Source: Nonomuraea cypriaca
GTDB taxonomy: Bacteria > Actinomycetota > Actinomycetes > Streptosporangiales > Streptosporangiaceae
DNA length: 64,000 nucleotides
NCBI RefSeq assembly: GCF_015645445.1
Contig: NZ_JADOGI010000003.1
Location: 98,643-162,642, forward strand
Direction of reading: 5' to 3'
In this document: positions 32,649 through 41,871 of the stretch, piece after piece
Position numbering within the stretch: position 1 is the first letter of the stretch
Layout: every line of letters begins with the position of its first letter
The notes under the pieces: model-generated
Database searches by the model: none
Seen by the model: only the letters and a program-made list of their open reading frames with translations
What the model was told of the DNA's origin: nothing
Made by a program: the position numbers and the translations under genes

Positions 32649-33797
32649 TCAGAACGGCATGCACAGGGCGGTGTCGAGTGCCTTCTCGACGTGCTCGCGG
32701 GCGGGCGGGGTGGTGGGCAGGTGGGTGACGGCGATGGCGGCGGCGCGGCCGTCATCGGTGACCGCGTTGGTGGTGTAGTAGCCGGGGATGGAGCCGCCGT
32801 GGCCCCAGGCGGTGCCGCCGCAGGTCAGCTTGATGCTGCTCAGGCCGAGGCCGTACCGGCTGCCGGCGCCGAGCCCGGGGGCGTCGACGGTGGTCCGCAT
32901 CTGCTTGAGTTGCTGCGGCTTGAGCAGCTTGCCGTCGAGCAGCGCGGTGAAGAAGCGGTTGAGGTCACCGGGAGTGGAGATCATCTGCCCGGCGGTCCAG
33001 GCCTGGGACGGGTCGAACGTGGTGACGTCGGTCATCGGCTTGGCCGGGTCGTCGCGGTGGTAGCCCTTGGCGTGGGGAGTGGGCAGGCTCTGGTCACGGA
33101 CCTTCGGGAAGGAGGTGTGGCGCAGGCCGATGCGGTCGATTGTGCGCTTGGTGATCTCCTCGGCGGCCGGACGGCCGGTGACCTTCTCGATGAGCAGGCC
33201 GGCCACGATGTAGTTGGTGTTGGTGTACTGCCACTTGGCGCCGGGGGCGAACTGCGCCTTCTTCTTCAGCGCCAGGTCCAGCAGCTCGCGGGGCTGGAAG
33301 TAGGTGTGCTGGATGGGCAGGACGCCCTTGGCCAGGAGAACGTCGGTGTACTCGGGCAGGCCGCTGGTGTGCTGCAGGAGCTGCCGTACGGTGATGCGCC
33401 GCCCGTCGATACCTTCCCCGCGGAGCAGACCAGGCAGATACGTCTCGACCGGCTGGTCCAGCTTGACCTTGCCCTCGCCGACCAACTGCAGGACGGTCAC
33501 GGCGGTGAACGTCTTGGTGTTGCTGCCGATGCGCACGTACCCGTCGGCCGGCGCCTTCACCTTGGTCTCCAGGTCGGCGACACCGGCGGCGTAGTCGTTC
33601 GTACGCCCGTCGCGGCCCTGCACGGACGCCAGCGCGGCGGGAAACTTGTCCTCCTTCACCAGCTTGCCCAGGGTGAGCTGGACGACAGGGTTCGGAATCG
33701 ATGCCGCCTGGGCGGCCGGAGCGCTCAGCACGGTGGCGGCGACGGCGACAGTGAGCACGGAAACGCCGGCCCACCGGCGAGAACGCGAAGTGATCAT
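32649..33797 (-). CDS. Secreted serine hydrolase (beta-lactamase/D-Ala-D-Ala carboxypeptidase fold)
   Basis: The 382-residue precursor has a Sec signal (hydrophobic VSVLTVAVAATVLSAPAAQA). The class C beta-lactamase/DD-peptidase motifs are in order: SNTK (SxxK nucleophile, near residue 93), YTNTNY (YxN, near 187) and HGGSIPG (H/KxG, near 340). Such enzymes include D-alanyl-D-alanine carboxypeptidases, esterases and beta-lactam-tolerant peptidases; the sequence alone does not tell which. It is monocistronic, with eroded genes on both sides. Confidence 0.9.
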   Translation of the reverse strand: MITSRSRRWAGVSVLTVAVAATVLSAPAAQAASIPNPVVQLTLGKLVKEDKFPAALASVQGRDGRTNDYAAGVADLETKVKAPADGYVRIGSNTKTFTAVTVLQLVGEGKVKLDQPVETYLPGLLRGEGIDGRRITVRQLLQHTSGLPEYTDVLLAKGVLPIQHTYFQPRELLDLALKKKAQFAPGAKWQYTNTNYIVAGLLIEKVTGRPAAEEITKRTIDRIGLRHTSFPKVRDQSLPTPHAKGYHRDDPAKPMTDVTTFDPSQAWTAGQMISTPGDLNRFFTALLDGKLLKPQQLKQMRTTVDAPGLGAGSRYGLGLSSIKLTCGGTAWGHGGSIPGYYTTNAVTDDGRAAAIAVTHLPTTPPAREHVEKALDTALCMPF

Positions 33798-33915
33798 GCG
33801 ACAAAGCTAGTGGCCCTCCCGAGGCCGCCTCGATCCTGCAGACCGCCGTTCCGAGGTAAGGCCAGCCCTACCACGGACCCTCCGGGGCCGCTGACGGTGT
33901 GCGCCCCGCCACCGC

Positions 33916-34309
33916 TCACGGCTTCAGCTCAAGCCTCTTCCTCGATGCACCCGGGAACACGACGACCAGGTGCTGCTCCTCCCCCGCATCGTCGACCCGC
34001 ACGTGGACACGGAGCCGGTAGCGGCCCTTACCCGCGATCGCCAGGTTCGGCATCGGGGCACCCGCGCCCACCTCTCCGCCCTCGCCCATGTACGGCACGG
34101 TGAGCCGGCCGCCGCGGCTGACGATCGGCACCTCGTTGACCGCAGTCCATCGACCAGCCGGTGTAGGTGAGGTGCGCGGTCTGCTCCGGGTGGATCATTG
34201 CGATGATCGGCAGTACGGCCACGGCCGCCACCGCGACGCGGATCACGCGCCGCCGCGCGGGCGGAAGGTCCGCCGGGCGGTCCTCAGCGGGCAGTTCACG
34301 GGCGGGCAC
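33916..34309 (-). pseudogene. Frameshifted small membrane/secreted protein gene
   Basis: The first half, from GTG at 34309, reads a basic N-terminus then one membrane helix (VIRVAVAAVAVLPIIAMI) and HLTYTGWSMDCGQ. After about 34150 the sensible sequence continues in another frame as VPIVSRGGRLTVPYMGEGGE, then RYRLRVHVRVDDAGEEQHLV, and stops at 33916. Together they would make a protein of about 130 residues with one anchor and an extracellular beta domain. Either a real frameshift or a sequencing error broke it. Family unknown. Confidence 0.6.
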
Positions 34310-34342
34310 AGCGGAACGAGCGGTCCCGCCCCGCCGATCAGA

Positions 34343-35173
34343 TCACCGCGCCCACAACCGGTCCAATGCCGACTGGCTCTCATCGTCCGCGGCGCGGTAA
34401 ATTACCAACTGCTGGTCCGGATCTTGCAGTGGCGAAAGCGTTTCGAAATGCACTGCGATCACACCGACGTCAGGATGCCGCATCACCTTGCGCCCGCGGC
34501 CGTTGACCTTGACGTCTCGCTCGGCCCACAATCGCGCGAATTCCTCGTCATGAGTGGTGAATTCGGCGATGAGGTCCGTCAACGCCTGATCCTCCGGATA
34601 CGCGGCCCACGCAGCGCGCAGGTGAGCGATCCCCTCCCGCACGACGCGTTCACGGTCGACATAGAAGTCACGCATCTCCGGATACATCAGGCACAGCCAC
34701 ATCGCATTGTGCTGCGACGGCGGCAGGGTGTCGAAATCCAGTAGCAGCCTCGCTATTTCGCTGTTCCAGGCCAGGATGTCGTAGCGGTGGTTCATCAGCA
34801 TGGCCGGCAGCGGCGACAGGTCGGCGACCAGCCGGGCCAGCGGCGGCGCTGCAGTGGTGGCGAGCTCGTCGGGGTTGTGGGGGCGCTGCTGGGACAGGTT
34901 GAAGAGGTAGGCGCGTTCGTCGGGGGCCAGGCGCAGCGCCTGGGCCAGCGCCTCCGCCACGTTCACTGAGGGCCGCAGCCCGCGGCCCTGTTCCAGCCGC
35001 ACGATGTAGTCGATGCTGACCCCGGCCAGTTCGGCGACCTCTTCGCGGCGGAGTCCCGGGGTCCGTCGGGCCTGCCGACGCGACGGCAAGCCGAAATCGT
35101 GCGGGTCCAGGCGTTCGCGCCGGGACCGCAGGAACGCGGCCAGCTCCTGGGTCGTGTCCACGGTGTGGGTCAC
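34343..35173 (-). CDS. XRE-family regulator with MmyB-like ligand-binding domain
   Basis: 276 residues: an N-terminal helix-turn-helix (RREEVAELAGVSIDYIVRLE, preceded by the family signature PGLRREEVA) and a PAS-like MmyB domain from about residue 100 (LADLSPLPAMLMNHRYDILAWN and MWLCLMYPEMRDFY). The GTG at 35173 (VTHTVDTT) is preferred to the upstream ATG at 35281 because it gives the normal family length. MmyB-type regulators commonly sit divergent to one oxidoreductase gene that they control, exactly as here with the aldo/keto reductase. The MmyB domain is thought to bind a fatty-acid-like ligand. Confidence 0.92.
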   Translation of the reverse strand: MTHTVDTTQELAAFLRSRRERLDPHDFGLPSRRQARRTPGLRREEVAELAGVSIDYIVRLEQGRGLRPSVNVAEALAQALRLAPDERAYLFNLSQQRPHNPDELATTAAPPLARLVADLSPLPAMLMNHRYDILAWNSEIARLLLDFDTLPPSQHNAMWLCLMYPEMRDFYVDRERVVREGIAHLRAAWAAYPEDQALTDLIAEFTTHDEEFARLWAERDVKVNGRGRKVMRHPDVGVIAVHFETLSPLQDPDQQLVIYRAADDESQSALDRLWAR

Positions 35174-35292
35174 AGGCTCGATCCTACAGCGGGGGTAGGA
35201 CTGGCTTTCCCAGGCATTTCTTTCCCTTATCCCCGGCTCGCGGCGGTCACAGACTTGTGCTCGACAACGGATCAAGAGCACGGGAGGACACG

Positions 35293-36357
35293 ATGTCCCT
35301 CACCCTCGACACCTACCGGCTACTGGGCCGCTCCGGGCTGCGGATCTCACCGCTGGCGCTGGGCGCGGCGACCTTCGGCACCGAGTGGGGCTGGGGCGCC
35401 GAGCATGACGACGCGCGCAAGCTGTTCGACCTCTACGTCGAGCGCGGCGGCAACTTCATCGACACCGCCGGCACCTACACCAATGGCAGCTCCGAGCGCC
35501 TGCTGGGCGAATTCACCCGCGACCACCGCGAAAGCCTGGTGCTGGCAACGAAATACACGACGCTGCGGCGGCCCGGCGATCCGAATTCCGGGGGCCCTCA
35601 CCGCAAGAACCTGTTCGCGTCGGTGGAAGCCAGTCTGCGACGGCTGAATACGGACTACATCGATCTGCTCTACCTGCACGTGTGGGATTTCACGACGCCG
35701 GTCGAGGAGATCCTGCGCGGCATGGACGATCTGGTCCGGCAGGGCAAGGTCTTGTACGTGGCGATCTCCAACGCCCCGGCCTGGCAGGTGGCGCGCATGC
35801 AGACGATCGCCGACCTGCGCGGCTGGTCGCCGCTGGTCGCGCTGCAGATCGGATACAACCTGATCGAGCGTACCGGGGAACGTGACCTGATCCCCATGGC
35901 ACGCGAGATGGGGTTGGGAGTGGTCCCATGGTCACCGCTGGCCGGCGGGGTGCTCACCGGCAAGTACAGCCGCGACGACCTGACCGCGACGGACGGTGCA
36001 CTCGGCGACGGCACCCGCAAGAGAGTCACCATCGCCAACGGCGCGCTCACCGAACGTAACTTCGCCATCGTGGACGTCGTGAAGGAGGTCGCCACGGAGC
36101 TGGGCCGCACACCCGCGCAGGTCGGGCTGGCCTGGACCCTGCAGAACCCGGGCGTGACGGCACCCATCATCGGCGCCCGCACCCCAGCGCAACTGGAGGA
36201 CAATCTGGGCGCCCTGGAGGTCGGCTTCACCGCCTCCCAACTGGCCCGCCTCGACGAGGCCAGCGCGATCGAACTCGGCTTCCCGCACGACCTGCTCGCC
36301 GGCGACGCGATGCGCGCGGAGACCCACGGCGACATGAAGATCGAAACCCGCCGCTGA
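35293..36357 (+). CDS. Aldo/keto reductase
   Basis: The 354-residue cytosolic NADPH-dependent TIM-barrel enzyme shows FIDTAGTYTNGSSERLLG (Asp and Tyr of the catalytic tetrad), LVLATKYT (Lys), YIDLLYLHVWD (His) and the cofactor segments VPWSPLAGGVLTGKYS and PIIGARTPAQLEDNL. It resembles the YajO/Tas-type branch. GGGAGGA precedes the ATG. It is divergent from, and probably regulated by, the XRE/MmyB protein. The substrate, a small aldehyde or ketone, is unknown. Confidence 0.93.
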   Translation: MSLTLDTYRLLGRSGLRISPLALGAATFGTEWGWGAEHDDARKLFDLYVERGGNFIDTAGTYTNGSSERLLGEFTRDHRESLVLATKYTTLRRPGDPNSGGPHRKNLFASVEASLRRLNTDYIDLLYLHVWDFTTPVEEILRGMDDLVRQGKVLYVAISNAPAWQVARMQTIADLRGWSPLVALQIGYNLIERTGERDLIPMAREMGLGVVPWSPLAGGVLTGKYSRDDLTATDGALGDGTRKRVTIANGALTERNFAIVDVVKEVATELGRTPAQVGLAWTLQNPGVTAPIIGARTPAQLEDNLGALEVGFTASQLARLDEASAIELGFPHDLLAGDAMRAETHGDMKIETRR

Positions 36358-36690
36358 TACCCGATCGAGCGCCGAGGGCAGCAGATGTCGATGATCGCGG
36401 CGCTGGTGGCAGTGGTTTCGGGGCGCAGTTCGTAGTGCCAGGATTCGTTTGTTGGGGATCTGGCACAGCCCGTAATCGGCGCCGTGTTCGGACAGGCACG
36501 CCGTGGCATCGGCGGGCCCAAATGTCGACCGCGTCCCCCGACGCGTGAGCAGACGCGTCCGCGGTGGCCACCCACCGGGCGGTTTCCTCTTCGGATCCGT
36601 ACTCGGAAACCGCCTCACGAAGAGGCTGATTCTGATGCTCCGGGGAACGCCCAGATCTCACGCGATCGACAGTCCGGCGCCGAGGTGACG
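36358..36690 (-). pseudogene. Frameshifted VanY-like D-Ala-D-Ala carboxypeptidase remnant
   Basis: Three frames together spell an M15B peptidase. The first frame has SGRSPEHQNQPLREAV and SAHASGDAVDI (metal His and Asp). After a shift near 36515 comes GPADATACLSEHGADYGLCQ. After a second shift near 36440 comes NESWHYELRP, the family's second metal motif ExWHxE. The expected C-terminal part is then lost where the frame runs into the 3' end of the aldo/keto reductase gene. It once coded for a peptidoglycan-trimming enzyme. Confidence 0.7.
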
Positions 36691-36773
36691 AGGTGCCTGC
36701 GCGGCTGGTTGTGCCGCCATCGGGATCCCGTGCGGCGCTCGGGGCCGCGAGCGCCCCCACGGGGTGGGGCGGG

Positions 36774-36980
36774 TCAGTATCCGGGGACGTGTAGCCGGAA
36801 CGGTCGGCCGTTGAGGGTGCCGGTGATCAGCATCCGTAACGCCCGGCGGCAGGCCAGTTCGCGGGCGCGGCCGGGATGGCGGACGAACGCCGCCGGCAGC
36901 AGCAGCACGGCGAGCACCAACGTGACCGCGGCGTACGGCCGGTCACGGGGCTGGGGCTGGATGGTGCGTGGCTCGTTCAT
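36774..36980 (-). CDS. Small single-span membrane protein
   Basis: The 68-residue ORF (MNEPRTIQPQPRDRPYAAVT) has one clear membrane helix, AAVTLVLAVLLLPAAFV, followed by a very basic cytoplasmic-type tail. The ribosome site is weak and there is no recognised family. It could also be a remnant of a larger membrane protein. Codon bias is consistent with coding. Confidence 0.4.
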   Translation of the reverse strand: MNEPRTIQPQPRDRPYAAVTLVLAVLLLPAAFVRHPGRARELACRRALRMLITGTLNGRPFRLHVPGY

Positions 36981-37164
36981 GACGAACCACGATTGGCGAC
37001 GAATGTGCGCGCGTTGTCCGCCGCATGTCACGGTTTCCCGACGGCGGCCACCGTTGGCGCGACCGTCGGCGCGACTGTGACACAAGCATGACATGGCGCG
37101 GACGAGGCGGGGACACGGCCGGCCGACAGTGGATGGGGTCGGCGGGCGCGTTACGGAGCGTGCT

Positions 37165-37296
37165 GTGAAACTCGGGGGCGGGTCGCGAGTGTTGTTGATC
37201 GGGGATGACCCGGCCGTGCGGGAGGGCATCGGGTCGATGCTGTTCGGCCGGGATGGCCCCGGTAACTCCGGCGTCGCCCTCATCGAGCAGGGCTAG
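37165..37296 (+). pseudogene. Response-regulator N-terminal fragment
   Basis: From GTG 37165 the frame reads VKLGGGSRVLLIGDDPAVRE, then GIGSMLFGRDG, before an early stop at 37294-37296. RVLL-x-DDPxVREG is the beginning of NarL-type receiver domains, though the usual VDD is IGD here. Everything from the phospho-acceptor Asp onward is missing. It lies just upstream of an FtsX-type exporter, where a two-component system is commonly found. Confidence 0.4.
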
Positions 37297-37473
37297 ATGA
37301 ACTGGCCGGGGCTGACCGTGTGATCACGGCTGCCCGCGCAAGTATGCCGGCCCCACACACGATCCAAGGATGCAGCATTGACCAACTCTCGGCATATCCC
37401 AGCCCATACCGGTCGACCTCCGGCAATCGATCCCCCAACGACTCCAGCCCGGTCAACCGAAAGCCTCTACGCC

Positions 37474-38165
<692 letters not shown>

Positions 38166-38166
<1 letters not shown>

Positions 38167-40562
38167 TGCGCACCGTCTTCCTCGCGTCGCTGCGCACCCA
38201 CCTGCGCAGGTACGTCGCAGCGGCGATCGCGATCACCGTCGGAGTCGCCTTCGTCGTCGTGGTCGGCGTGCTCACGTCCGCGGCACGCAGCGGACTCATG
38301 GCCGGCTTTGGGGCGCCGTACCGCAATGCCGACAACGTGGTCACCGGGCTGGGCCCGAAGGCGGCGATCGCACTTGGCGAGCGACTCGGCGAGAACGCGT
38401 CCGTGCTCGGCCGGGTGGGGCTGCTGATGCGCGCGGGCAGCCGTTCGTTCCCGGAAACGTTCGTGGGACCGATCGCCCCTTCGCAGGAGCTGCGCTGGCA
38501 GAAGCTCAGCTCGGGCCGCTTCCCGGCACGCACGGGCGAGGCGGTGGTGGATGTGTGGCTCGCCCAGTCCAGGGAAATCGCGGTCGGCGACCGGGTTCGG
38601 ATCGGCGAGGGCGCCACCGCGACGGAACTGGAAGTGGTCGGCCTCGTGGAGTCGCCCTCTGCCTCGGCCATGGCCTCGGTGTACGTCTCCTGGCCGCAGT
38701 TGCTGCAGTGGCGCGATCACCCCTCGCTCCATCTGGGCAAGGTGGCGGTGCGCGGGGAGGTAGGTCAGCTCCCGGAAGGCGCGAAGGTGCAGTCGTCGGA
38801 GGTATTCGTCACGGAGCGGCAGACCGCACTCAACAACGAGGTGGATACCACGTCGGTGATGCTCCTGGTGTTCGCCGGTATCGCGCTGTTCGTCTCGGTC
38901 CTGGTCATCGCGAACACGTTCTCCATCCTGTTCGCGCAACGACTCCGCGACTTCGCGCTGCTGCGCTGCGTCGGCGCCACCCGGCGGCAGGTGATGCGTT
39001 CGGTACGCCGGGAGGCGGCCGCCGTCGGGGTGCTCGCGTCGCTGACCGGGATACTGGTCGGCGCCGGTCTCGGCTACGGGCTGATCCCTGTGATCAACGC
39101 CCTTGGGCCCACCGCCCCGATGGGCGCCGCCGGGCTGCCCACGCTCTGGCTGCTGGGCGGGTTCGCCGCCGGCCTGGTGGTCACCATGGTCGCGTCCTGG
39201 TTGCCGACCCGCCGTGTGGTCCGGGTGAGCCCACTGGCGGCGCTGCGCCCGGATGCCGCGGTCGACGTACACACGGCCACCGGTCTGGTGCGGCTGGTGC
39301 TCGCCGCGCTCCTCCTGGTCACCGGGCTGGGCCTGCTCGGGGTGGCGATGATCCAGGACAGTACGGCGCTCATGGTGGCAGGCGGAGGCTCGGTGTTCAC
39401 CGGCGTACTCCTGTTCGGGCCGGTGCTCGTTCCCCGCCTGGTCCGGCTCACCGGTGCGTTGCTCGGCCCCGCCGGGCGGCTGGCAACCAAGAACGCTGTG
39501 CGCAATCCGCGCCGGACCGCCACCACCACTGCCTCCCTGCTGGTCGGCGTCACCCTGACGACCGCCGTACTCACCGGGATGACCACGGCACGTGCGGCGC
39601 TGGATGAGCAACACGGCAGGCAGCGCCCCATCGATGCCTCGTTGACCTCGCCCAAGGGGCCGGTCGCCGCTGATCTCCTCGACCGGGTACGTCACACTCC
39701 CGGTGTGGAGCGGGCCATTGCGGTGGACGGCGCCGTGGCCCGAGTGGCCGGGCTCGACGAACCGGTCCCGGTTGCCGCCGCGCCGGCCGCGGGGCAAGTG
39801 GCCCGCGACGGCGGGGCGTTCGCCCGGGTGGAGCCGGGGAAGATCAGATTCGATTATGGGGCCTTTCGCAAGGAGCTGGGCCTCCAGCCCGGTGACCGAG
39901 TCACGGTGAGCGTCGGCGACCGGCGAGCCCAGTTGCAGGTCACCGCCGGCACCGGCTGGGGCCGGGTGGGCGTGGTCGCGCCCGAGACGTTGGCGATGCT
40001 CACCGACGCCCCCGAGCCGCATGCCATCTGGATCCGCGCCTCCTCCGACGCCGACCCGATGCAACTTGTCGGTGACCTGGACGAGCTGGCGGATTCGGCT
40101 GGCGTGCAGGTCGGCAACGGGTTGCAGGCCCGGGAGATGGCGGAGCAACAGTTGAGAGTCCTCACCTGGTCAGTGCTCGGCCTGATCAGCATCGCCGTCG
40201 TGATCGCCCTGATCGGGATCGCGAACACGCTGGGGCTGTCCGTACTCGAACGCGCCCGTGAACACGCGATGCTGCGCGCGCTCGGGCTCACCCGCGGGGG
40301 GCTGCGGCGGATGCTGGCGACCGAGGCAGTGCTGCTGTCGGTGGTGGCCACCCTGCTCGGCACCGTGCTCGGCGTCGGGTTCGCCTGGGCCGGCTACGAG
40401 ACGGTCGTGAAGCGGGCTCTCAGCGACGCCACCATGCAAGTCCCCTGGCTCTCACTCGGCGCCGTCGTCCTCATCGCGGCCTTGGCCGGACTCCTCGCCG
40501 CTGTTCTCCCGGCACGCCGGGCCGCCCGGGTGACTCCGGCCGCAGGGCTATCCCTCGGCTGA
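38166..40562 (+). CDS. FtsX/MacB-type ABC transporter permease
   Basis: The 798-residue permease has duplicated FtsX domains: an N-terminal helix (RYVAAAIAITVGVAFVVVVG), an extracellular region (about 45-235), a three-helix FtsX block containing LRDFALLRCVGATRRQV (about 240-360), two middle helices, a second extracellular region (about 470-660), and a terminal block with AREHAMLRALGLTRGGLRRM (about 665-790). It forms an exporter with the ATPase that overlaps it. Export of an antimicrobial peptide or a cell-envelope compound is typical of the class. The nearby regulator is only a fragment. Confidence 0.93.
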
Positions 40563-40735
40563 TACCCCTTATCAACCGCTTGGCGGGCGGCTGATGAAGT
40601 CCGCCGGCCATGTGTTCTCGCGGAAGTGGCCACCGAGGGTGTGCCAGGACAGGCCCGGGTAGTCGGAGCGAGGCGCGCCAGGCGTAGAAGCTCCGCCGAC
40701 ATCTTGACTACTCACTACCCAGAGGAACCGAATCC

Positions 40736-41629
40736 GTGGCGGATGTGATCGTAGACCCCGGAGTACCGCCGCAGGACGCCCAAGTGCTCAGAAAGAGCCG
40801 GCGCGTTCTGATCAAGATGCGCCAGGGATGGGCCCCCAAGCTGTGGCGACCATCCTCCGGCCTGCACTACTGGATGCTGGCGGCGTTCGGGCCGGCGGCC
40901 TCCTTCGGCATGCTGCTGAGCCTCGGCCTCATGAGCCCGGGGCTCGCCGTGCTGCTGCTCGCATTGCTCGGCATCCCCTTGGTGATGTTGCTGCTTGGCC
41001 GCAACGACCTGTCCACGCACGAGGCGGATGAGTACACGTTCGAGCGGGAGGCCTTCGCGCAGCTTCGCTGGTACGAGGGCCGCTACGTGCTCACCGACGA
41101 CCTCGACGAGCCCGCCGCCAGGCTCCTGGCCCGCGCGCAGCGCGCCATCGCCACCGTGAGCGGCTCCCGCGTCAATGCCGAAGGCCTGCTCGACGACGTG
41201 CGCAACGCGGTGATGCTGCCCGCGCATGAGTGGGAGATCGCCCGCCTGCTGGCCAAGCTGTCGGCGCTGCGCACCAAGCACAGGCAAACCGTCTCGCAGG
41301 GGCTCACGCCCGACGTGGAGGCCGTGGCCGAACCCTTGACCCGAGCGCTGAACAGCAGCGAGGCAGCGGTGCTGGCCCGGGTTGAGGCGCTGGAGCGGTA
41401 CGCGGCCAGCGTCGCCGACGCCGAGCGCGCGTACGTGGCCCACCACCAGATCCAGGAACTGCGTGGCCACGTGCACCAGTACGAGGAACTGGTAGCCGAG
41501 ACGGGAGCCGACGCGTTCGCCGTGCCCGAGCTGGAGCGCCTGGCCGCCGACGCCGGCCAACTGGAGCAGGCTTTGAGGCGGAGCGTGAACTCCGCCCACG
41601 AGGGGCGTCGGCGAGTTCGGCGTCGCTGA
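40736..41629 (+). CDS. Membrane-anchored coiled-coil protein of unknown function
   Basis: 297 residues: a basic N-terminus (RKSRRVLIKMRQGWAPKLWR), two adjacent membrane helices (about residues 47-65 and 68-86) forming a hairpin, then a soluble C-terminal region of about 190 residues that is mostly helical, with a likely coiled coil from LTPDVEAVAEPLTRALNSSE to the end. No motif of a named family was recognised. The GTG start follows AGAGGAA. It stands alone between the exporter and an IS-like scrap, so context offers no clue. Confidence 0.75.
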   Translation: MADVIVDPGVPPQDAQVLRKSRRVLIKMRQGWAPKLWRPSSGLHYWMLAAFGPAASFGMLLSLGLMSPGLAVLLLALLGIPLVMLLLGRNDLSTHEADEYTFEREAFAQLRWYEGRYVLTDDLDEPAARLLARAQRAIATVSGSRVNAEGLLDDVRNAVMLPAHEWEIARLLAKLSALRTKHRQTVSQGLTPDVEAVAEPLTRALNSSEAAVLARVEALERYAASVADAERAYVAHHQIQELRGHVHQYEELVAETGADAFAVPELERLAADAGQLEQALRRSVNSAHEGRRRVRRR

Positions 41630-41637
41630 TGCCGTGC

Positions 41638-41765
41638 ACCACGCGTGCGTCGGCTCGACAGGAGCCAAAACCGGACCGCCAACCCCCATCGACCTGGCCG
41701 ACCACCGAATCCACCGCAAAGCCATCCTCCGCGGCCTCATCAAGCAGTACCAAATCGCCAGCTGA
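41638..41765 (+). mobile_element. Possible transposase C-terminal scrap
   Basis: One frame reads STGAKTGPPTPIDLADHRIH, then RKAILRGLIKQYQIAS, and stops at 41763-41765. Endings of the form HRIHRK-ILRGLI-xY are found at the C-terminus of some actinobacterial integrase-core transposases and related proteins. Only about 40 residues remain, so this is a weak call and could be another kind of protein. Confidence 0.3.
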
Positions 41766-41871
41766 AACCACAAAGAACCGGCAGGTCAGACACCGAATCC
41801 TATTGAACCCACAGCCGGGCCGGGCGACTGCGCGGAAACTGCTCACACGACCACGACCCGCCGCCGCCAGG

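Noticed and set aside
40563..40735. Minus-strand protein-like phrase HTLGGHFRENTWPADFIS after the second exporter
   Set aside because: Only about 30 codons, no start and no family recognised; possibly a gene scrap but not certain enough to list.
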